From the NCBI GenBank assembly GCA_035998445.1, contig DASYHQ010000013.1:248001-312000 (forward strand): a stretch of 64,000 nucleotides of DNA, given 5' to 3'. Origin of the DNA: Tepidisphaeraceae bacterium. Lineage in GTDB: Bacteria; Planctomycetota; Phycisphaerae; Tepidisphaerales; Tepidisphaeraceae. Position 1 is the stretch's first letter, and every line of letters starts with the position of its first letter. A model generated the notes under the pieces. That model did no database searches. It had not been told where the DNA came from and was given only the letters and a program-made list of their open reading frames with translations. This document shows, one piece after another, positions 35,495-49,485 of the stretch. The translations under genes and the position numbers were made by a program.

Positions 35495-36844
35495 CTACTT
35501 CGATTTGTTCCCTGCACGCGGCGGGACGGCGAGATCTTTGATCATCGCACGCATGTCGGCGGCCTTGGGGGAATCGGCGTTTCGCTTCAGGGCGTCCTTT
35601 AGGATCGCCGTGGCCCGGCCGGTCTCGTTCAACAATTTCAGCCGTTCGGCCTCGGCGAGCACGGTGGCCGAGTCGTCGAAACGGGTCGTGACCTCTTTCA
35701 CTTTTCCGCCAACGATGCTGACGCTCGCAATGGCCAGACAGCCATCGGCACGCGTCAACACGACACGCGCCGGGCCGTTCGCTGGCTGTTCGAGCGTTAC
35801 TTGTCCGGACGTGCTTGCACGCTCGATGGCCTCGGCGAGCAAGCTAGCCGGCAGCCAGTCGGGCGCGTTCATCGGCAACTGCTGCTGGGGGTCTCGCGCG
35901 GTGGCGGTGAAGGTGGCGTAGTCGCTGATCGGGGTCTTGCGCACGATCGCCCGACCAAGGAAGCTGCCGATCGTGGCGACTGAGGCTTGGTCGTACAGAT
36001 CGCTCGATGGATCGGCCGGCAGCGATCGCCAGTACGCCAGCCACTTCTGTTCAAAGCCGGCGGTGTCACCGAACGCCGTTTGCCACGCGCGCGATGCCGC
36101 ACGCCCCCGGCCGATCTCGTTCATGTAGGTCGAGAACGCCCTGCGGTACCGCCCGTTGTCGGCGTGCACGAGGAAGTGCACCATTGACCACGCCTGGTCA
36201 TAGTTCTGGATCGAAAGATTGCCGTTCCACTCGGCCAACGTTAGCGCCATCACGTCGGTGATCGACTTGAATTCTTCCGCGGCGATGCTTCGCCGGATTC
36301 GCTCCAGGCGCCACGGTGGCACGATGCCGGTGACGAAGCCGTCACCGGTCCAGATGCCTTCACCGAAGTACTCGGCCAGCCCTTCGTCGGCCCAGGTGGG
36401 CAGGTTGCCACCGATCACGGCGTGTGCGAACTGGTGAAAACCCTCGTGCTGCATCGTGTGCCACGTGGCGGCCGAGACGTCGTCACCGGCGATCACGAGG
36501 AGCCGTTGACCATCGAACATGCCCGCCGACCCCGCGACGCCGCCGGCGGTGTAGTAGTCGGTCGCGTCGCGGAACAGGTAGACGGGGAACTTCGTCCGAA
36601 TGGCGCCGGCGAAGCCCGCGGTGCGGCTGGCGTATTCCTCGCCCATGCGCGTCAGCCGCAACACCGCTTCCCGGGCGGCGGGCTCGGGAAGGTCGGTGTA
36701 AAGCCAATAATATTTCGATTCGACCTTGTTCAGCTTCGGCGCCGAACCGTTCGGGCGGGGCAGGTCGGTCGGTCTGCGATCTGCCCCAAACGCCGTGGCG
36801 GTGGGCAGGAGCAGCAGGAAGATGAGGGCAAGCCGCGGAAACAT
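35495..36844 (-). CDS. Gluzincin-type metallopeptidase-like protein (DUF1570-like)
   Basis: The 449-residue secreted protein has a signal peptide, MFPRLALIFLLLLPTATAFG. It carries an HExxH zinc motif in MQHEGFHQFAH (about residues 131-136), with the third ligand Glu in WADEGLAEYF about 20 residues later, as in peptidase MA-like/DUF1570 proteins. The remaining C-terminal half has no obvious motif. The substrate is unknown. Confidence 0.78.
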   Translation of the reverse strand: MFPRLALIFLLLLPTATAFGADRRPTDLPRPNGSAPKLNKVESKYYWLYTDLPEPAAREAVLRLTRMGEEYASRTAGFAGAIRTKFPVYLFRDATDYYTAGGVAGSAGMFDGQRLLVIAGDDVSAATWHTMQHEGFHQFAHAVIGGNLPTWADEGLAEYFGEGIWTGDGFVTGIVPPWRLERIRRSIAAEEFKSITDVMALTLAEWNGNLSIQNYDQAWSMVHFLVHADNGRYRRAFSTYMNEIGRGRAASRAWQTAFGDTAGFEQKWLAYWRSLPADPSSDLYDQASVATIGSFLGRAIVRKTPISDYATFTATARDPQQQLPMNAPDWLPASLLAEAIERASTSGQVTLEQPANGPARVVLTRADGCLAIASVSIVGGKVKEVTTRFDDSATVLAEAERLKLLNETGRATAILKDALKRNADSPKAADMRAMIKDLAVPPRAGNKSK

Positions 36845-36976
36845 GGAGGTGACCTATCCTACCATCGGTACCAACGCCCCGGCGAGGCGTTGACGTCCGG
36901 ATAACCCCGAGCACCGGTCTCGGGCGTCGCGAACGCTTGCAATGGGCGGGCAGTTTGCCACAATCGCCCATCTCGC

Positions 36977-37942
36977 ATGGCACCTGCAAAGCGAAATCTT
37001 CTGGTGGGCACGACGGTCCTGGGCGCATTCTTGGTACTGGGCTGGATGATCATCCAGTTTGGCGGATCGATCGCCACGCCGTTCGCGGCACCGGTGTTGA
37101 ACGTGTCGTTCACCACGACGCGCGCCGACGGCGTCGTCGAGGGCTCGCCGATCATGTATCGCGGTGTGAACGTCGGCAAGGTGACCAAGGTCAGCCTGCT
37201 GCCCGACAACGAGAACGTCGACATCCTGGCGCAGATCAACCGCGAGCTGAATTTGCCCGCCAACGTGCAGGGCACCATTCGCCAGACCAACGTCTTCGGT
37301 GGTGGCGCAGCGATCTCGCTCGACCTGACCAACGGCCAGCCCGAAGGCCAGTTGGCCGACGGGGCCAAGCTGCAATCCCGCTTCGCTGGGTCGGGCCTCA
37401 TTCCGCCTGAGATTGCGGAACTGGCGTCGGACCTGCGCGAGACGAGCCGTCAATTTCGCGAGTCGAACGTGGTGCCGAACATGAACGCGCAGCTGACCAA
37501 GATCGGCACGCTGATCGAAGAGCTGACGAATTTCGTCACCGATACCGAGACGCAGGACAACCTCCGCAAGTCGCTCGCCAACGTCCGCACCGCCACCGAG
37601 TCGGCCAACCGCATCACCGCGAACTTCGAGCGATTCAGCGCGAAGCTGGAATCGATCGGTGACAACACCGACCGCGTCGTGACCAAGGCTGGCGATAGCG
37701 TCGATGACCTGTCGAAGCAGCTCACCGAACGCATGTCGCAGATCTCGCAACTGCTGCACACCACCCAATCGATCGCCGCCAAGATCGACAAAGGCGAGGG
37801 CACCGCTGGCCGCCTCGTGAACGACCCCAAACTGTACGCGGGCCTGGTCGAGACGACCGAATCGCTCAATCTGATCGTCCGCGACATGCAACGCCTCGTG
37901 CAGCAGTGGGAACAGGAAGGCGTGTCGCTCAAGCTGAAGTGA
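36977..37942 (+). CDS. MlaD/MCE-family lipid-transport protein
   Basis: The 321-residue protein has an N-terminal membrane anchor (LLVGTTVLGAFLVLGWMIIQFGG) and an MCE domain at about 38-120 (FTTTRADGVVEGSPIMYRGVNVGKVTKVSLL). A long helical C-terminal part with Ser/Ala/Thr-rich heptad-like segments follows. MCE proteins form hexameric substrate-binding rings in lipid ABC transport systems such as Mla. No permease or ATPase gene lies next to it, so its transporter must be encoded elsewhere or it acts alone. Confidence 0.88.
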   Translation: MAPAKRNLLVGTTVLGAFLVLGWMIIQFGGSIATPFAAPVLNVSFTTTRADGVVEGSPIMYRGVNVGKVTKVSLLPDNENVDILAQINRELNLPANVQGTIRQTNVFGGGAAISLDLTNGQPEGQLADGAKLQSRFAGSGLIPPEIAELASDLRETSRQFRESNVVPNMNAQLTKIGTLIEELTNFVTDTETQDNLRKSLANVRTATESANRITANFERFSAKLESIGDNTDRVVTKAGDSVDDLSKQLTERMSQISQLLHTTQSIAAKIDKGEGTAGRLVNDPKLYAGLVETTESLNLIVRDMQRLVQQWEQEGVSLKLK

Positions 37943-37951
37943 TCGGTGTTC

Positions 37952-38052
37952 GGTTGTCAGTGGTCCGCCGCCCGTTGTTGAAGACCACTGCCCACGCCGC
38001 CCGCCCACTCGCACCCGGTTTCACTCTTAACAACTGACCACGGACAACTGAC
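37952..38052. repeat. Weak inverted repeat between MCE gene and dapL
   Basis: GGTTGTCAGTGGTC (37952-37965) and GACCACGGACAACTGAC (38036-38052) are imperfect inverse copies flanking about 70 nt. The right arm ends immediately before dapL. A related GCCAGTGGTCAGTCG occurs near 20620. Confidence 0.45.
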
Positions 38053-38059
38053 ACCACCA

Positions 38060-39295
38060 ATGGCCACCATTAACGACAACTATCTGAAGCTGAAAGCCGG
38101 TTACCTTTTTCCCGAGATCGGGCGGCGCGTGAAAGCGTTTAGTGAGGCAAACCCGGGCGCGAAGATTATCCGTTTGGGCATCGGCGACGTGACCGAACCC
38201 TTGCCGCAGGCCATTCGCGATGCGATGCACAAGGCGGTCGACGAGATGGGCAACCGCGAGACGTTCCGCGGGTACGGGCCGGAACAAGGCTACGATTTCC
38301 TGCGCGAGGCGATCGCCAAGAACGACTTCCAGTCGCGCGGCTGCGACGTGTCGGCCGACGAGATCTTCGTCAGCGACGGCAGCAAGTGCGACTGCGGCAA
38401 CATCCTCGACATCTTCGGTGAGGGCAACACGATCGCCGTCACCGATCCCGTCTACCCCGTCTACGTCGACACGAACGTAATGGCGGGCCACACCGGCGAA
38501 GCCAACGAGCGCGGCGAGTACGGCAACCTGGTCTACCTGCGCGGCACCGCCGAGAACAACTTCGTGCCTGAACTGCCGACGCAGCGGGTGGACATCATCT
38601 ACCTCTGCTATCCGAACAACCCCACCGGCACCGTCGCCACGAAAGAAACGCTGACCAAGTGGGTGAACTACGCCAAGCAGAACGGGTCGATCATCCTGTT
38701 CGACGCGGCGTACGAGGCGTACATCACCGACGCATCCGTGCCGCACAGCATTTACGAGATTCCCGGCGCCCGCGACTGCGCGATCGAGTTCCGCAGCTTC
38801 AGCAAGCTGGCGGGTTTCACCGGCGTTCGCTGTGCGTTTACGGTGGTGCCGAAGACGCTGAAGGGCAAGGCGAAGGACGGCAGCGAGGTCGATTTGTTCC
38901 GCCTGTGGACCCGCCGGCATACCACGAAGTTCAATGGCGTGTCGTACATTACCCAGCGCGGCGCCGAGGCCGTCTATTCGCCGGAGGGCAAGCAGCAGAT
39001 TCGCTCGCTGCTCGACTTCTACCTCGCCAATGCCAAGCTGATCCGCGAAGGCATTTCGTCCATCGGCCTGAAGGTGTTCGGCGGCGTGAACGCGCCGTAC
39101 GTGTGGCTGAAGACGCCAGGCAACACGACGAGCTGGCAGTTCTTTGATGATCTGCTGAGCAAGGCCAACGTCGTCGGCACCCCCGGCAGCGGCTTCGGCG
39201 CCGCCGGTGAGGGTTACTTCCGCATCAGCGCGTTCAACAGCCGCGCGAACGTGGAAGAGGCGCTGCGTCGCATCAAGGCGAACGTGAAGGCGTAG
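38060..39295 (+). CDS. dapL: LL-diaminopimelate aminotransferase
   Basis: DapL converts tetrahydrodipicolinate directly to LL-diaminopimelate using glutamate, a short route to lysine and peptidoglycan. It is a fold-type I PLP enzyme with [57 protein letters not shown] and the PLP lysine in [16 protein letters not shown] (about Lys249). The length of 411 residues is usual. It complements lysA at 5990-7309. Confidence 0.96.
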   Translation: MATINDNYLKLKAGYLFPEIGRRVKAFSEANPGAKIIRLGIGDVTEPLPQAIRDAMHKAVDEMGNRETFRGYGPEQGYDFLREAIAKNDFQSRGCDVSADEIFVSDGSKCDCGNILDIFGEGNTIAVTDPVYPVYVDTNVMAGHTGEANERGEYGNLVYLRGTAENNFVPELPTQRVDIIYLCYPNNPTGTVATKETLTKWVNYAKQNGSIILFDAAYEAYITDASVPHSIYEIPGARDCAIEFRSFSKLAGFTGVRCAFTVVPKTLKGKAKDGSEVDLFRLWTRRHTTKFNGVSYITQRGAEAVYSPEGKQQIRSLLDFYLANAKLIREGISSIGLKVFGGVNAPYVWLKTPGNTTSWQFFDDLLSKANVVGTPGSGFGAAGEGYFRISAFNSRANVEEALRRIKANVKA

Positions 39296-39319
39296 GCGCA
39301 GCCGTCCTGAGCCGACAAT

Positions 39320-39402
39320 GTCATCCTGAGGTACTTCGAAGGATCTCTTCTGTCCCGCGTACAAAAGACGGGGAAAGATCCTTCGGAGTATCTCAGGATG
39401 AC
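39320..39402. repeat. Inverted repeat, family C copy 1
   Basis: GTCATCCTGAGGTACTTCGA pairs with TCGGAGTATCTCAGGATGAC with few mismatches across an 83-bp element. The stem continues into AAGGATCT/AGATCCTT. It sits between dapL and the GH130 gene. A related but diverged copy is at 40565-40668. Confidence 0.82.
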
Positions 39403-39446
39403 GAGTGGTGTCGCCCCCCCTCCGCCCCCGTCCTACTGGAACTTCC

Positions 39447-40451
39447 ATGATCACAGCCGACCTCACCTCCGCGAGAATTATCAAGCGTCACCCGACCCCC
39501 GTTTTGGCCAAAGAGGACGTGCCCTTCCCCGCCACCTGCATCTTCAACGCCGGTGTCTGCAAGTTCGGCGGGCGCTACGTGATGCTGTTCCGCAACGACG
39601 TCGGCGAATGGGGCAAGTCGCACTTCCACACGACCAACCTCGGCCTAGCCTTCAGCGACGACGGCATCAAGTGGACCGTGGAACCCAAGCCGGTTTGGGA
39701 CAGGTCGGATCCCGGCATTATCGCCGCCACCGATGGCGACATCATGCGCGTCTATGACCCGCGGCTGATCCCGATCAACGGCCGCTGCTACGTCTGCTTC
39801 GCCTGCGACACCAAGCACGGCCTGCGCGGTGGCGTGGCGGTGACGGAAGACTTCCACAAGTTCGAGGTGCTGTCGCTGTCCGTCCCGGACAACCGCAACA
39901 TGGTCCTGTTCCCCGAGAAGATCGACGGCAAGTACGCCCGCCTGGAACGCCCCATGCCCGTCTACAGCCGCGGTGGCGACAAGTTCGACACGTGGTTCAG
40001 CGACTCGCCGGACCTGCGGTACTGGGGCAACAGCCACCTGGTCGCCGGCGTCGAACACTTCCCCTACGCCAACGACAAGATCGGCCCGGCCGCCCCACCG
40101 ATCAAGACAAAAAAGGGTTGGCTGACGACCGTCCACACCGTCGATCGCGACAACGACCGCGGCAAGAACGGCTGGGAAGCCAAGTGGCAGAAACGCTACT
40201 GCGCCGGCCTGATGCTGCTGGACCTGCACGAACCTTGGAAGATCGTCGGCCTGAGCCGCCAGCCGCTGTTGGCCCCGGAAAACCAGTGGGAGCGAGACGG
40301 CTTCCGCAACGACGTCATCTTCCCCGGCGGCATGATCTTGGAGGACAGCGGCGAAGTGAAGATCTACTACGGCGCCGCCGACACGTACGAATGCCTGGCG
40401 ACAGCGCACGTGGATGATCTGCTGAAGCTGTGCGAGCCGGTGGCGGGATAG
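39447..40451 (+). CDS. Glycoside hydrolase family 130 (mannoside phosphorylase-like)
   Basis: The 334-residue five-bladed propeller-like protein starts MITADLTSARIIKRHPTPVL. Motifs include FNAGVCKFGGRYVMLFRN, IMRVYDPRLIPINGRCYVCFA and GMILEDSGEVKIYYGAADT near the C-terminus. GH130 enzymes phosphorolyse beta-1,2- or beta-1,4-mannosides, and the linkage is not predictable here. ATG 39447 is chosen; the longer frame begins in the preceding repeat. Confidence 0.88.
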   Translation: MITADLTSARIIKRHPTPVLAKEDVPFPATCIFNAGVCKFGGRYVMLFRNDVGEWGKSHFHTTNLGLAFSDDGIKWTVEPKPVWDRSDPGIIAATDGDIMRVYDPRLIPINGRCYVCFACDTKHGLRGGVAVTEDFHKFEVLSLSVPDNRNMVLFPEKIDGKYARLERPMPVYSRGGDKFDTWFSDSPDLRYWGNSHLVAGVEHFPYANDKIGPAAPPIKTKKGWLTTVHTVDRDNDRGKNGWEAKWQKRYCAGLMLLDLHEPWKIVGLSRQPLLAPENQWERDGFRNDVIFPGGMILEDSGEVKIYYGAADTYECLATAHVDDLLKLCEPVAG

Positions 40452-40564
40452 CAGCGGCGACTTGCGAGTCCTTCGGTCGCGTCCCTATCGCCCGCCGCTG
40501 CGCCGTCTTTCAACCCGAGCGGAGCCTAAAGGCTTGCGGACAAAACCACAGCCCAGTGCGCTAC

Positions 40565-40668
40565 ATGTCATCCCGACTTTAGCGGTAGCGACCCGAGGGA
40601 TCTCCCAAGGCCGCACCGTCCGTCATTCTAGATCCCTCAGGTCGGCAAGCCTCCCATCGGGATGACAT
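40565..40668. repeat. Inverted repeat, family C-like copy 2
   Basis: ATGTCATCCCGA and TCGGGATGACAT end an approximately 104-bp palindrome with internal GAGGGATCT/AGATCCCTC. It is related to 39320-39402 in its outer TGTCATCC and inner GGATCT parts. It lies in the 248-bp convergent space between GH130 and miaA. Confidence 0.75.
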
Positions 40669-40686
40669 TCCGTGCGGTGCCGAAAC

Positions 40687-40736
40687 TCGAAATGCACCCT
40701 CACCTAGCCTCTCGCGGCGTACCGGGAGAGGGATCG
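40687..40736. repeat. REP-like repeat, family B copy 3
   Basis: TCGAAATGCACCCTCACCTA followed by a stem GCCTCTCGCGGCG-type/ACCGGGAGAGG matches family B of 14.1-14.2 kb. It overlaps the 3' end of miaA, whose stop codon at 40700-40702 is within it. Confidence 0.82.
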
Positions 40737-41638
40737 GAACCAGCATTCATCACCGCATCGACCAACGTCTCCAACGGCTGGTCGCCGCTGATCCACGTCA
40801 CGTTTGGGAAGCGCCTGATCCACTTCAATTGCCGCTTGGCTAACTGGCGCGTCGCGATCTTGATCTGCTCGATCGCGTCGGCGAGCGATGACTTACCGTT
40901 CAAATACGCGATCAACTCTGCATACCCGGTCGCCTCGGCGGCCGTTGGGGAAAGCTGGCCGTAGGTTCTCAGCAGTTCGCGCGTCTCATCGACCCAGCCG
41001 GCGTCGATCATCTGCTTTACCCGCGCGTTGATCCGGCGGTTCAGCGCCTCGCGGTCCCAGTTCAACCCGATCCATTTCGCTGGATGGCGTTGCTCGGCCG
41101 AGGCCCAGTCGGTCTGGAAAGATGAGATCGGCTGGCCCGTTAGCTCGTAGACCTCCAGCGCGCGAATCGTCCGCCGACTGTCGTTGCGGTGGATGCGGGC
41201 GGCGGCGATGGGGTCGACGGTCGCAAGCCGGGCGTGCAGTTCTTCCGGCGGTTGTGCCCTTAGCCGATCCCGGAGTTCCGCGTCGGCGGCTGGACCGTCG
41301 AACAGACCCTCGAACAGGGCTTTGTAATACAGCGGAGTGCCACCCGTAGCGATGATCGGCGTCTGCCCCGCGGCCGACAGCGTCGCGTCCGCAAGCTCGA
41401 CGAACCGGGCGACCGTGAACGGCTCGTTCGGCGCCACGAGGTCAATCAGATGATGCCGCACCGCCGTCTGCTCGGCCATGGTTGGTTTGGCCGTGCCGAT
41501 GTCCATGCCGCGGTAGACCTGCATCGAATCGACGCTGAGGATCTCCCCGCCCACGCGGCGCGCGATCTCCATCGCGACGGCCGACTTGCCCGACGCCGTC
41601 GCCCCCAGAATGACCAATGTGTTCGGTGTAGATGCCAT
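40700..41638 (-). CDS. miaA: tRNA dimethylallyltransferase
   Basis: MiaA adds the dimethylallyl group to A37 of tRNAs. The P-loop is GATASGKSA near residue 12, followed by VDSMQVYRGMDIGTAKPT, the DMAPP/tRNA region (HHLIDLVAPNEPFTVARF) and TGGTPLYYKALFEGL. The length of 312 residues is normal. The last 15 or so residues (SDPSPGTPREAR) are encoded by repeat family B and so are likely an added tail, not part of the fold. Confidence 0.94.
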   Translation of the reverse strand: MASTPNTLVILGATASGKSAVAMEIARRVGGEILSVDSMQVYRGMDIGTAKPTMAEQTAVRHHLIDLVAPNEPFTVARFVELADATLSAAGQTPIIATGGTPLYYKALFEGLFDGPAADAELRDRLRAQPPEELHARLATVDPIAAARIHRNDSRRTIRALEVYELTGQPISSFQTDWASAEQRHPAKWIGLNWDREALNRRINARVKQMIDAGWVDETRELLRTYGQLSPTAAEATGYAELIAYLNGKSSLADAIEQIKIATRQLAKRQLKWIRRFPNVTWISGDQPLETLVDAVMNAGSDPSPGTPREAR

Positions 41639-41747
41639 GATGGCAACGACTGCAAAAATGGCAGAAAACGATCGGACCGTGCCCCGCAGACCCGTTTCGC
41701 AACCTATGACTGATCAGCCATTTACGGCACGCGTGCTCGACGCGCCT

Positions 41748-41764
41748 TTGGCACGACCTTTGTT
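41748..41764 (+). promoter_or_regulatory. Sigma-54-like promoter for hsp20
   Basis: TTGGCACGACCTTTGTT resembles the -24/-12 consensus TGGCACG-N4-TTGC. GG at -24 and G at -12 are present with the required 10-nt spacing, but the C of -12 GC is T. It lies 62 nt before the hsp20 start. The element was found by eye. Confidence 0.5.
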
Positions 41765-41825
41765 TTATCCCCTCTCGTCGCGGCAAGACTACTGGAAGCC
41801 GTGGATCTAAGAAAGGAGATATGCT

Positions 41826-42272
41826 ATGGCACTGCCCACTCGAGTGAACCGTATGGCAACCATCGATCCGGTGGAAGCGATGCAGCGTGAGTTTGACACC
41901 GTGCTCGGTCGGTTCTTCCCGGCCGGCAATGGTAACGGTAACCGCCTGGCGCCCTATGGCGTGGACGTCCGCGAAGATGGCGATCACATCTACGTCGAGG
42001 CGGAACTGCCCGGGTTCAAGAAGGATGACGTCGACATCACCTTGGAGAATCAGACCCTCACCATCGCGGCCGAGCGTCGGGAATCGAACGGTGAGGAAAA
42101 GAAGGGCGAACTGCTGCTGAACGAGCGCCGCTATACCCGCTTCCTCCGCAGCTTCACCCTGCCACCCACCGTGGACGAGCAGACGGTGAACGCCAGGCTG
42201 AGCGACGGCGTGCTCACGATTACGCTCAACAAGCGCGAAGAGAGCAAGCCGCGGAAGATCACGGTCGCCTAA
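41826..42272 (+). CDS. Hsp20/alpha-crystallin small heat-shock protein
   Basis: The 148-residue protein has an alpha-crystallin domain (about residues 40-140): YGVDVREDGDHIYVEAELPGFKKDDVDITLENQTLTIAAERR and the C-terminal NARLSDGVLTITLNKREESKPRKITVA, including the conserved GVL motif. The ribosome site is strong (AAAGGAG 8 nt before ATG). Small heat-shock proteins hold unfolding proteins in a refoldable state. A sigma-54-like element is upstream, and a strong terminator follows. Confidence 0.95.
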   Translation: MALPTRVNRMATIDPVEAMQREFDTVLGRFFPAGNGNGNRLAPYGVDVREDGDHIYVEAELPGFKKDDVDITLENQTLTIAAERRESNGEEKKGELLLNERRYTRFLRSFTLPPTVDEQTVNARLSDGVLTITLNKREESKPRKITVA

Positions 42273-42302
42273 GCGACGGGGTTCCTCTGTCCCTGCTACC
42301 GA

Positions 42303-42337
42303 ACGGCGGCGCGCGACAGCGCGCCGCCGTCCTTTTC
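42303..42337 (+). terminator. Intrinsic terminator after hsp20
   Basis: ACGGCGGCGCGC and GCGCGCCGCCGT form a perfect 12-bp stem with a GACA loop, followed by CCTTTTCT. It ends about 30 nt after the hsp20 stop and 20 nt before the ligA stop, so it lies in the convergent space. Confidence 0.85.
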
Positions 42338-42354
42338 TGTCGATGTCGGCTGAC

Positions 42355-47119
<4,765 letters not shown>

Positions 47120-47185
47120 GCTTCGGCAGCGACGTGGAATGACAACAACCCTGCATCCGGGCTTTCGTTCGATTACAATCCGTCC

Positions 47186-48289
47186 GTGGATCATGAACGA
47201 AATGAAACGCGGGTGGCGGTCAACCTGCCCGACCAAGCCTACGAGGTTCGCGTCGCCCGCGGGCTGCTGCCCTCGATCGGACGCATCGTCCGCGAGTTCA
47301 GCCCCACTGCCAAGAAGGCGCTCGTGCTGACCGATGCCAACGTGGCCGGCGTTCTACTTGAACCGGTGACGGCTACGCTCGAGGCGGCCGGCTATCAGGT
47401 CACGAGCTGCGCCATTGCGGGCGGCGAGACATCGAAATCGCTCGAAGGTTTGGCCCCGGCATACGACGCCTTCCTGTCGGCCGGTATCGATCGGCGAACA
47501 CCGTTGATCGCGTTGGGTGGTGGCATCATCGGTGACATGGGTGGCTTCGTCGCGGCCACGCTGTTGCGGGGCGTGCCGTTGATTCAGGTGCCGACGACGC
47601 TGCTGGCGATGGTCGATTCGAGCGTGGGCGGCAAGACGGGCGTAAACCACCGCGTGGGCAAGAACCTCGTCGGCGCGTTCTACCATCCGAGCGTCGTGGT
47701 CGCCGATGTAGAGACCCTGCGCACCCTGCCCCAACGCGAGCTGCGTGCGGGGCTGGCCGAGTGCATCAAGCACGACATCATTCGCGACGCCGATGGATTC
47801 GCCTCGCTGGAAGAGAGCGTCGCCGACGTGCTGCAACTCTACTTGGATCGCCTTGTCGATCTCGTCGCTCACAACGTCGCCATTAAGGCCAAAGTGGTGA
47901 TGGCCGACCCATTCGAGCATGGCGAGCGTGCGCACCTGAACCTGGGTCACACCTTCGGCCACGCGATCGAGACGACGACTAACTACAAGTACCTGCATGG
48001 CGAAGCTGTCGCACTGGGCCTCGTGGCGGCGGCGCGACTGGCGCAGTCCCTCGCGTTGATCGACGCGCCGACGGCGGGCCGGATCGTGCGCCTCGTGGCC
48101 GCGGCCGGTCTGCCGACGCACGCGAGCGATCTCGACACCGATCGCATCGTCGCCAGCATGGCCCACGACAAGAAGGTACGAGACGGCCGGCTGCGGTTCG
48201 TGTTGCCCAATGGGCTGGGCAGCGCGGTGGTCCGCGATGACGTGCCGGTCGAACTGGTACGGCAAGCCGTGCAATCGCTGCGGGGGTAA
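47186..48289 (+). CDS. aroB: 3-dehydroquinate synthase
   Basis: AroB makes 3-dehydroquinate in the shikimate pathway using NAD+ and a metal ion. Motifs include GGETSKSLEG, ALGGGIIGDMGGFVAATLLRG, QVPTTLLAMVDSSVGGKTGVNH, LRAGLAECIKHDIIRD and HLNLGHTFGHAIET, which holds the metal-binding His residues. The length of 367 residues is typical. A GTG start is used. The stop overlaps the dprA start (TAATG), indicating translational coupling. Confidence 0.96.
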   Translation: MDHERNETRVAVNLPDQAYEVRVARGLLPSIGRIVREFSPTAKKALVLTDANVAGVLLEPVTATLEAAGYQVTSCAIAGGETSKSLEGLAPAYDAFLSAGIDRRTPLIALGGGIIGDMGGFVAATLLRGVPLIQVPTTLLAMVDSSVGGKTGVNHRVGKNLVGAFYHPSVVVADVETLRTLPQRELRAGLAECIKHDIIRDADGFASLEESVADVLQLYLDRLVDLVAHNVAIKAKVVMADPFEHGERAHLNLGHTFGHAIETTTNYKYLHGEAVALGLVAAARLAQSLALIDAPTAGRIVRLVAAAGLPTHASDLDTDRIVASMAHDKKVRDGRLRFVLPNGLGSAVVRDDVPVELVRQAVQSLRG

Positions 48290-49485
48290 TGGACATGGGT
48301 TTGATTCATTGGCTGACGCTGTCGCTTACACCGGGCATCGGTCCGATCCTGACGCGCCGCATCGTCGACGCCACCGGCAGCGCCGCGGCGGCGTGCGAGG
48401 CCACGCTGGCGACGTTGCGCAATATCGAGGGCATCGGCACCGCTAAGGCCGACAAGATTTTCGCGGGGCTGAGGTCGGCGGCTGGATTGGTGCAAGATCA
48501 GCTCGACCGCGCCGCCGCTGCGGGGGCTACGATCGTTTGCCCGGACGACGCGCTCTACCCGTTCCTGCTGCGCGAGATTCCCGATCCACCGAGCGTGTTG
48601 TACGTGAAGGGGACGCTGCAGCCTCGCGACCTTCACGCCGTCGCGATTGTGGGCAGCCGCAAGTGCAGCCACTACGGCCGCGAGCAGGCCGAGCGGTTCG
48701 CGGCGCTGCTGGCCGGTGCGGGGGTCTGCGTGATAAGCGGTGGCGCCAGAGGAATCGATTCGGCCGCCCATCGTGGGGCGTTGTCTCACCCGAACGGGCG
48801 CACGCTGGCGGTGCTGGGCAGCGGCATTGACGTCCCCTACCCGCCGGAGAATGCGAACCTCTTCGTGCAGATCGCCCAGCGTGGTGCCGTGATCAGCGAG
48901 TATCCAATGGGCACGCCCCCCACGCCCGAGAACTTTCCGAAGCGCAACCGCGTCGTCAGCGGCATGAGTCGCGGTGTGTTAGTCATCGAAGCCGACGAAC
49001 GCAGCGGCGCGCTCATCACCGCGCGGCAGGCGATCGAGGACCACAACCGCACCGTCTTTGCCCTGCCTGGCCGGGTCGATAACGCGATGAGCCTTGGCCC
49101 GCATAAACTGATCCGCGAAGGCGCGACGCTGGTGCGCAATCTGGAAGACATTCTCGAAGAACTTCCACCCCTTTCCGACGCGGCCTCGGCACCGGCCGTT
49201 GGTCTCTTCGATGCAGTTGACAGCGCGCCGCAAGTGACGAAGGCCGCGCCGACAGAAGCCATGATCGCCGCAATGCCGGTTGCGCCGCCCGCGGATATCG
49301 GACTTTCGGATCGGCAACGCCTACTGCTGGCGCAACTGGACGCGCAACCGCAGTCGATCGATCAGTTGATCGACCGTTCATCGCTGGCGGCCAATGTCGT
49401 CCTTCAGGAACTGACGCTGCTCAGCCTGCGCGGCTTGGCCAAACGGGTCGATGGTCAAACCTACGTTCGCGGGCGTGCGCGATGA
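48289..49485 (+). CDS. dprA: DNA-processing protein A
   Basis: DprA/Smf protects incoming single-stranded DNA and loads RecA in transformation. The Rossmann-like core has VAIVGSRKCSHYGREQAERFAALLAGAGVCVISGGARGIDSAAHRGAL, with GSRxxSxYG and SGGARGID typical of the family. The C-terminal ERSGALITARQAIEDHNRTVFALPGRVDN and a winged-helix end follow. It overlaps aroB upstream by 1 nt and the Nudix gene downstream by 4 nt (ATGA). Confidence 0.94.
   Translation: MDMGLIHWLTLSLTPGIGPILTRRIVDATGSAAAACEATLATLRNIEGIGTAKADKIFAGLRSAAGLVQDQLDRAAAAGATIVCPDDALYPFLLREIPDPPSVLYVKGTLQPRDLHAVAIVGSRKCSHYGREQAERFAALLAGAGVCVISGGARGIDSAAHRGALSHPNGRTLAVLGSGIDVPYPPENANLFVQIAQRGAVISEYPMGTPPTPENFPKRNRVVSGMSRGVLVIEADERSGALITARQAIEDHNRTVFALPGRVDNAMSLGPHKLIREGATLVRNLEDILEELPPLSDAASAPAVGLFDAVDSAPQVTKAAPTEAMIAAMPVAPPADIGLSDRQRLLLAQLDAQPQSIDQLIDRSSLAANVVLQELTLLSLRGLAKRVDGQTYVRGRAR

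Noticed and set aside
38027-39484. 485-codon minus-strand ORF
   Set aside because: It is antisense to dapL and has no family likeness.
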